Source: CAYPEL01 sp964409635
GTDB lineage: Bacteria; Pseudomonadota; Gammaproteobacteria; DSM-19610
Length of the DNA stretch: 10,892 nt
Assembly: GCA_964409635.1 (NCBI GenBank)
Contig: CAYPEL010000092.1
Location: forward strand, 1 to 10,892
Direction: 5' to 3'
This document shows, one piece after another, positions 6,300 through 10,892 of this stretch. Below the pieces are notes generated by a model, which worked only from the letters and a program-made list of their open reading frames with translations, was not told where the DNA came from and ran no database searches. Made by a program: the position numbers and the translations under genes. The first letter of the stretch is position 1; every line of letters starts with the position of its first letter.

Positions 6300-8828
6300 T
6301 TAGATTGCCGGTTCTGGTACCGTTTTGTTAACTGTTTCTGCAGAATCCGGTTGAGTTATCCGGGCTGCCAGTTGCTGCAACTCCTGCATTATCCTGTCCA
6401 CTTTTTTCTTGTTACCAGCTTTGATAAAACGCTCCAGCGCCTCCGCCGGTTTTGTAAATTCATCAAATCCCACCGTACCACCCGAACCTTTCAGCCAATG
6501 CGCCAAACGCGCCAGTTCGGCAAAATCCTGATCACGCCAGGCACGCGTCATCAATGCATATTGGCGATGGAATTTTTCCACAAACCGGCAAATAACCGGA
6601 TGAAAACGCGCGTCTGTTGCCAACCTGGATACAAGCAGCTCATTACTAATAGAATCATAAATACTGCCGGCATCCGCACCTGCAGGTTCAGGATTCTGTA
6701 TAGTTGTATCTTGCTTGATAGGCTTACCGCCGAGCAGGTCGGCCAACATGTGCGTCATGGCGTTGATATCTATTGGCTTGGTTATGTAATGGCTATACCC
6801 AGCCTGAATACATTCCTGTTTATAACCTTTCATGGCGTTACCCGTCATGGCAATTAACGGTGCACTAAAACCTTGTTCAAGCAATTTACCCACCGCCGTG
6901 AAACCGTCCATCACCGGCATTTGCACATCCATGAGAATAGCCTGATAATCGTTTCTGGCTGACATTTCCAGGCAGTCAGCACCATTGCCCGCTTCATCAA
7001 TTTGCAGACCGGTATCCTGTAATACTAGTTTAACCAGTTCACGGTTTTCAGCGCCATCGTCCACCACCAGAATCCGCGCCGCTGGAAACCGCCAGCGCTG
7101 CTGCTCTTCAGCTTCTATGCAAACGATACTTGCATGCAGCTCTCCAGGTTGCACATAACTGACGCCGTCCAACGGACCGGTATCCACATAAGCGGTAAAT
7201 TCGCTACCTTGCCCCAGCGAGCTCGAAACCTGTATGCCGCCACCCAGCGCCTCGGCAAACCGCTTGCTGATCGCCAGACCTAGACCCGTACCACCAAAAC
7301 GCCGGGTTATTGATGAATCCGCCTGCACAAAGGGGTCAAAAATAGCTGTTAATTGACCTTCGGCAATACCCACACCACTATCGATCACGCTAATAGTCAG
7401 CTGTGGTTTAGGATTAGCTGCAGTTAACGCCAGGTGAATTTTTACACTGCCTTGTTCGGTAAACTTGATCGCATTACCAACCAGATTAGTAACAATTTGC
7501 CTTAGGCGTGACGGGTCAGTGAAAATGGTATCGGGGATTGGGGTACTGGCTTCGTAAGCCAGCACCACCGATTTTTCCTGTGCCTTGACGCCCAACACCT
7601 GTACCACTTCACCGATTATTACGTGCGGCTGGCAACGGATTTTTTCAACGTCCAGCCGACCCGCCTCGACCTTGGACAGATCAAGAATATCGTTAATCAG
7701 TTCCAGCAGGTGTGACCCACTGCTATGGATAGTATTTAGATATTTGCGCTTGTCCTGATCGCTATTGACGTAACCACGTTTGAGTAATTCAGTAAAACCC
7801 AGAATCGCATTCATCGGCGTGCGAATCTCGTGGCTCATATTCGCGAGGAATTTTGTCTTGGCCTGGTTAGCAGATTCTGCTTCTTCCTTGGACTTGCGTA
7901 ATTCAACTTCCTTTTCTTCCAGCAGAGTGATATCTTCAAAGGTAATCAACACGCCCCCATGCTTGCTGCCTGCTCCCATGACCGGCGAGCAATTGACCAG
8001 GAAAGTACGGCGCTTACTGGCACCATCGCGTAAATAAATCATACCGTTGCGAAGTGGCACCCCATGTTTGACGGATTGCGCCCAGGGTAGCGCTGCACTG
8101 TCCGGTTTTTTATCGCTGCCGTCAGACCAGGGCAGGTCTGCAATAACCACCCCGATCAGCTTGTCCGAGGGTATATCCATCACGGTGGAGAAGGCATGGT
8201 TTGCCAACACAATATAGCCTTGGTTATCGATGACCAGCAGGCCCTCGGCCAGAGTATCCAACGCGTTGCGTACGCGTGTGGGCACAGCCTGTGAAGGATC
8301 TAAATGTCTGAGCATCCTACCCAGATAAAAATAAAACATAATGAAACTGCTGACTGCAATAAAGGCTACCAGCTGCACACGCGCATCCCGGAAAAATCCC
8401 CTAAAGCCACCGCCTTGTAAATCTTTGAAGCGTAGTTCGACAGCACCCCAGTCTTTATTGCCCGACCAGATAGGCACCACCATTTGTGAATCAATGGAAT
8501 AATCACCGGGCAAATCTTTCCAGTGTGTTTGGTGATCACCGAGGGTAACCAGGCGTTCACCGCCGTGCTTGCTAATGGATACAGATAAAATATCCGGATT
8601 TCGTTTGACCACCATATCCAGCATAGCCTTGAGGCCTGCACGGTCTCCCTGCTCCAGCTGGAACGAGCTGTTTATCGCCAGCGTTTCAGCCAGTGCGACC
8701 CGTCCTTCGCGTATCGCACCATCCCGATCCGGCACCAGGCCAAGGTAAATTGCAGCCAACAACAGACTGATCACCAGAAAAGCCTCCCCCAGTGCTACAT
8801 GGAACTTGGCAGTCACCCCCTTTTTCAT
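6300..8828 (-). CDS. Membrane-bound hybrid sensor histidine kinase with REC and HPt domains
   Basis: An 842-residue tripartite kinase of BarA-like layout. TM1 is about 13-32, followed by a periplasmic sensor of about 120 residues (33-150) that looks Cache-like (inference), and TM2 is about 152-170. A PAS domain (about 186-300) then a short coiled linker lead to HisKA, with MSHEIRTPMN and phospho-accepting H333. HATPase follows with N-box NLVGNAIKFT (448-457), G1 DSGVGI (483-488) and G2 GGTGLGL (512-518). The receiver has DD at 590-591, D634, T662 and K684. The C-terminal HPt reads AHWLKGSGG with H777. The expected path is H333 to D634 to H777 to a separate receiver, most likely D65 of the downstream regulator. 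The ATG overlaps the upstream gene's stop (ATGA), and AAGGA lies about 8 bases before it, so translation is probably coupled to the large repeat protein. Confidence 0.96.
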   Translation of the reverse strand: MKKGVTAKFHVALGEAFLVISLLLAAIYLGLVPDRDGAIREGRVALAETLAINSSFQLEQGDRAGLKAMLDMVVKRNPDILSVSISKHGGERLVTLGDHQTHWKDLPGDYSIDSQMVVPIWSGNKDWGAVELRFKDLQGGGFRGFFRDARVQLVAFIAVSSFIMFYFYLGRMLRHLDPSQAVPTRVRNALDTLAEGLLVIDNQGYIVLANHAFSTVMDIPSDKLIGVVIADLPWSDGSDKKPDSAALPWAQSVKHGVPLRNGMIYLRDGASKRRTFLVNCSPVMGAGSKHGGVLITFEDITLLEEKEVELRKSKEEAESANQAKTKFLANMSHEIRTPMNAILGFTELLKRGYVNSDQDKRKYLNTIHSSGSHLLELINDILDLSKVEAGRLDVEKIRCQPHVIIGEVVQVLGVKAQEKSVVLAYEASTPIPDTIFTDPSRLRQIVTNLVGNAIKFTEQGSVKIHLALTAANPKPQLTISVIDSGVGIAEGQLTAIFDPFVQADSSITRRFGGTGLGLAISKRFAEALGGGIQVSSSLGQGSEFTAYVDTGPLDGVSYVQPGELHASIVCIEAEEQQRWRFPAARILVVDDGAENRELVKLVLQDTGLQIDEAGNGADCLEMSARNDYQAILMDVQMPVMDGFTAVGKLLEQGFSAPLIAMTGNAMKGYKQECIQAGYSHYITKPIDINAMTHMLADLLGGKPIKQDTTIQNPEPAGADAGSIYDSISNELLVSRLATDARFHPVICRFVEKFHRQYALMTRAWRDQDFAELARLAHWLKGSGGTVGFDEFTKPAEALERFIKAGNKKKVDRIMQELQQLAARITQPDSAETVNKTVPEPAI

Positions 8829-10892
8829 TGAGTATCCTTTTCCTCAACCAATGCTTGGTCAGATTCAGTGCGCACTTGTGCGATGCGTTTTTCCTCGGCC
8901 TTTTTACTGCCATCCCGGATCAGCGATTCCAGTGTCTCAGTATCTTCATCGGCGTTTCGGCCACGACCATTAAGTGTCGCCAGGATCGGAAATGGGTCAA
9001 TAAAGCGCCAAGCCGGCAATGATGAGAGGACACTGCTGAGCAAAACGCCACCGCGCACCAGCCAAACGATATAACCCACTGATAATCCAGTAGTCAGCAC
9101 CATGCTGGAACCGGCGATCTTCTGTTCCAGTAGCACCGTTTTCAGGGCATCTTCACGCAGCTCGTCGAGTTGCTCCAGAAACTCAGATGAACCGGCAGAG
9201 GCGTTAAACGCCTCCATCACCATTCGCACTGCCTCAAAATGGGTATTCAGTTTGGGGGCTTCGAGCTTGTCCAGCAGGGTGTTCATGAACTTCTCTGTCT
9301 TGGTAACCGCTTCTATAGCCAGATTCGGCTTTTCCGGTTTATCTACAGATGGATGCTGTAGAATCTGTGGTACAGCTTCACCGGCTACTGATACTGGCGG
9401 CGGTACATTACTACCGCCCAATACTGTTTCTGGTGTTGCAAGTTGTAGCTCTTCAATTGGCGCGCTAGCCTCGTTTTCGGTAGCTGGCAATCGTTCTTCC
9501 ATGCCTACGGCTTCAACTGTTTCTGTTGATTCTACTGCTTGTTGAGCGCCTCCACTACCCGGCGAGAAAATAGTTTCCTCAATATCGAACACCGTAATAG
9601 TCAGGGATTCATCGTGACTCAGACCTCCACTGTCGGTGATGCGGACGATAACTTCATAGGTTGGCTGCTGACGCTCACTTAAGACACCATCATTGATCGT
9701 CAGTAAGTTGTTATTAACACCGGTAATTGAGAATTTTGCAGCATCCGTCCCACCAACAATGGTAAAGCTCGCGGCATCACTCTGATCTACATCACTAGCC
9801 GACAAGGCGCCCACATTCACTCCACCGGTACTGTCGGTATCACCCGGCAGACTGCTGTTGGAAAGATTAGCCGCAGTTGGTGCGTCATTTACCGGATTAA
9901 CCGTCACGTTAAATGTTGATTCCACAAATTTGCCGGCAGTATCTGTAGCTCGCACGGTAAGATCGGCCGCACCGTTCTGGTTTGCTGTGTATCCCAGCTG
10001 CAGGGTTCCTGCAGTAGTATCAATTGCTGTTGTAGAAAACAGGCTCGTATTAGTATTGTTGACAAGTGTATAGGTCAGTGCAGTATCGGCATCTTCCTGG
10101 TCTGCAAAGGCAGCGAACAGATCGATAACAACCGGCAGTGCGTCTTCGTTGACCGCGATATCGGCAATACCACTGGTAACAGGCGCATCATTGACCGGTA
10201 TAACATTCAACGCAATGGTGCCATTGACAGCCGACGTCCCGTTTTCTCCACCATCGGCAAGACTGACAGCAATGCTGGTGTTCTGGTCGTTATTGGCGAC
10301 GGGCATAAAGATGATATTGGCCAGCGCGATATTGACGTTGGCCACCGAATCGGTGATTGACCAGATACCGGTGCTGTTGTTGTAGGCCGCGGCGCCACTA
10401 ACACTCAGACTGCCATAGGCGGGATCCGCTAGCGTCAAAGTAGCCGTTACGGTTTCGCCCGTGTCAACATCGCTGATCACAATGTCATCGAGATTGACCA
10501 TCAAAGCGTCTTCGAGATAATTCTTTGTCTGGTTCAGATTGGTGGCCGTCAGCTGATCATTGATCGGTGTAACAGCCAAGTTGATCACCCCGTCAGCAGG
10601 TCCGGCGCCTGTGGCATCCTGGATATGTGTGGCGATGCTGGTATTCAGGTCATTATTCACGGTTGGAATGAAAGCGACACTGGCCAGGGCTGCATTGACA
10701 TTGGCGACGCTGTCGGTAATCGTCCAGACACCACTGGTACCGTTATAACTGGCGAGGCCGCTGGTTGATAAACTGCCGTACGCTGGGTTTGCCAGCGTCA
10801 GTGTAGCCGTGATCTGCTCGCCGGCATCGGTATCAGTGACTACAATATCATTCAGCGCCACGCTCGCGGCATCTTCCGTATAACCCAGCGTC
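8825..10892 (-). CDS. Large cadherin/Ig-repeat envelope protein with C-terminal membrane module, 5' end outside window
   Basis: The frame is open from the right edge to the TGA at 8825-8827, giving 688 visible residues; the true start is outside. Counting the codon at 10859-10861 as residue 1, four beta-sandwich repeats follow, each ending in an NDxP/NDAP-type linker. Two are near-identical units of about 121 residues (start to 104, 105-226) and two are cadherin-like (227-328, 329-428). An acidic, Pro-rich linker (430-515) and a helical stretch (about 515-582) come next. Then comes a hydrophobic segment SSMVLTTGLSVGYIVWLV (585-602), RGG, a second hydrophobic stretch VLLSSVLSSLPAW (606-618), and a charged tail of about 60 residues. 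I recall similar C-termini in large DUF4347/cadherin-repeat proteins of gammaproteobacteria, not verified. No RTX or type I secretion signal is seen, so it is probably anchored in the inner membrane with its repeats in the periplasm. Confidence 0.85.
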   Translation of the reverse strand, partial: TLGYTEDAASVALNDIVVTDTDAGEQITATLTLANPAYGSLSTSGLASYNGTSGVWTITDSVANVNAALASVAFIPTVNNDLNTSIATHIQDATGAGPADGVINLAVTPINDQLTATNLNQTKNYLEDALMVNLDDIVISDVDTGETVTATLTLADPAYGSLSVSGAAAYNNSTGIWSITDSVANVNIALANIIFMPVANNDQNTSIAVSLADGGENGTSAVNGTIALNVIPVNDAPVTSGIADIAVNEDALPVVIDLFAAFADQEDADTALTYTLVNNTNTSLFSTTAIDTTAGTLQLGYTANQNGAADLTVRATDTAGKFVESTFNVTVNPVNDAPTAANLSNSSLPGDTDSTGGVNVGALSASDVDQSDAASFTIVGGTDAAKFSITGVNNNLLTINDGVLSERQQPTYEVIVRITDSGGLSHDESLTITVFDIEETIFSPGSGGAQQAVESTETVEAVGMEERLPATENEASAPIEELQLATPETVLGGSNVPPPVSVAGEAVPQILQHPSVDKPEKPNLAIEAVTKTEKFMNTLLDKLEAPKLNTHFEAVRMVMEAFNASAGSSEFLEQLDELREDALKTVLLEQKIAGSSMVLTTGLSVGYIVWLVRGGVLLSSVLSSLPAWRFIDPFPILATLNGRGRNADEDTETLESLIRDGSKKAEEKRIAQVRTESDQALVEEKDTQ
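10184..10892 (-). repeat. Tandem coding repeat of about 363 bp in the Ig-repeat gene
   Basis: Two adjacent units, 10550-10892 (cut by the edge) and 10184-10549, encode parallel sequences. Shared stretches include EDA, DIV(V/I)(T/S)D, TATLTLA(N/D)PAYGSLS, DSVANVN and NTSIA, at a constant offset of 121 residues. The stretch NVN(A/I)ALA followed by F(I/M)P gives both units the same fold outline. More copies probably lie upstream beyond the window, because the first visible residues (TLGYTEDAASVALND) are already mid-repeat. Confidence 0.8.

Noticed and set aside
9102..9545. Plus-strand Ser-rich open frame of 147 codons
   Set aside because: It is the antisense shadow of the repeat protein's C-terminal region; the Ser richness comes from complementing acidic and Leu-rich codons.
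10859..10861. GTG as the start of the repeat protein
   Set aside because: The frame stays open to the window edge, and the preceding codons (TLGYTEDAAS) continue the repeat pattern seen in the next unit, so this is an internal valine.
3109..10892. TolC as the secretion channel of the large repeat protein
   Set aside because: The repeat protein has a C-terminal hydrophobic module and no type I secretion signal, the genes are convergent rather than co-transcribed, and no ABC or fusion protein is present.
9578..10892. CRISPR-like repeat array
   Set aside because: The repetition is at about 363 bp, follows the reading frame and is degenerate at DNA level, as expected for tandem protein domains.

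Overview
The window looks like chromosomal DNA of a gammaproteobacterium. It has moderate GC content, a TPP-riboswitch-controlled thiC, and a rhodanese/TolC neighbourhood next to thiC like the one I recall in Pseudomonas-type genomes. The exact genus cannot be named from the sequence alone. No phage, transposase, CRISPR array, tRNA or rRNA was seen.

Left part (1-1957). A minus-strand thiC (thiamine pyrimidine synthesis) runs off the left edge and lacks its C-terminal Fe-S cysteine motif inside the window. It is preceded by a textbook TPP riboswitch and a plausible sigma70 promoter. The 230-base gap to the next, divergent gene holds the thiC promoter, a cluster of small palindromes that look like dispersed intergenic repeats, and a possible plus-strand promoter.

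Centre (1958-4440). Three plus-strand genes follow: a protein-L-isoaspartate methyltransferase-like protein, a single-domain rhodanese and a TolC-family outer-membrane channel. Between the first two lies a 118-bp MITE-like element with 32-bp inverted arms (31 of 32 paired). It ends 8 bases before the best rhodanese start codon and has possible 5-bp flanking duplications.

Right part (4460-10892). A convergent minus-strand operon is read right to left. Its first gene encodes a large cadherin/Ig-repeat protein (5' end outside the window) with a C-terminal membrane-anchor module. The second is an overlapping (ATGA) hybrid histidine kinase with PAS, HisKA, HATPase, REC and HPt domains. The third is a REC-GGDEF-EAL response regulator. 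Together they encode a complete His-Asp-His-Asp phosphorelay whose likely output is cyclic-di-GMP breakdown, genetically coupled to a large envelope repeat protein. This is the most interesting system in the window. The coupling of the repeat protein to signalling is an inference from gene order and overlap.

The tolC and response-regulator genes end only 19 bases apart. Each 3' coding end contains a hairpin plus T-run that could terminate transcription of the opposite gene.
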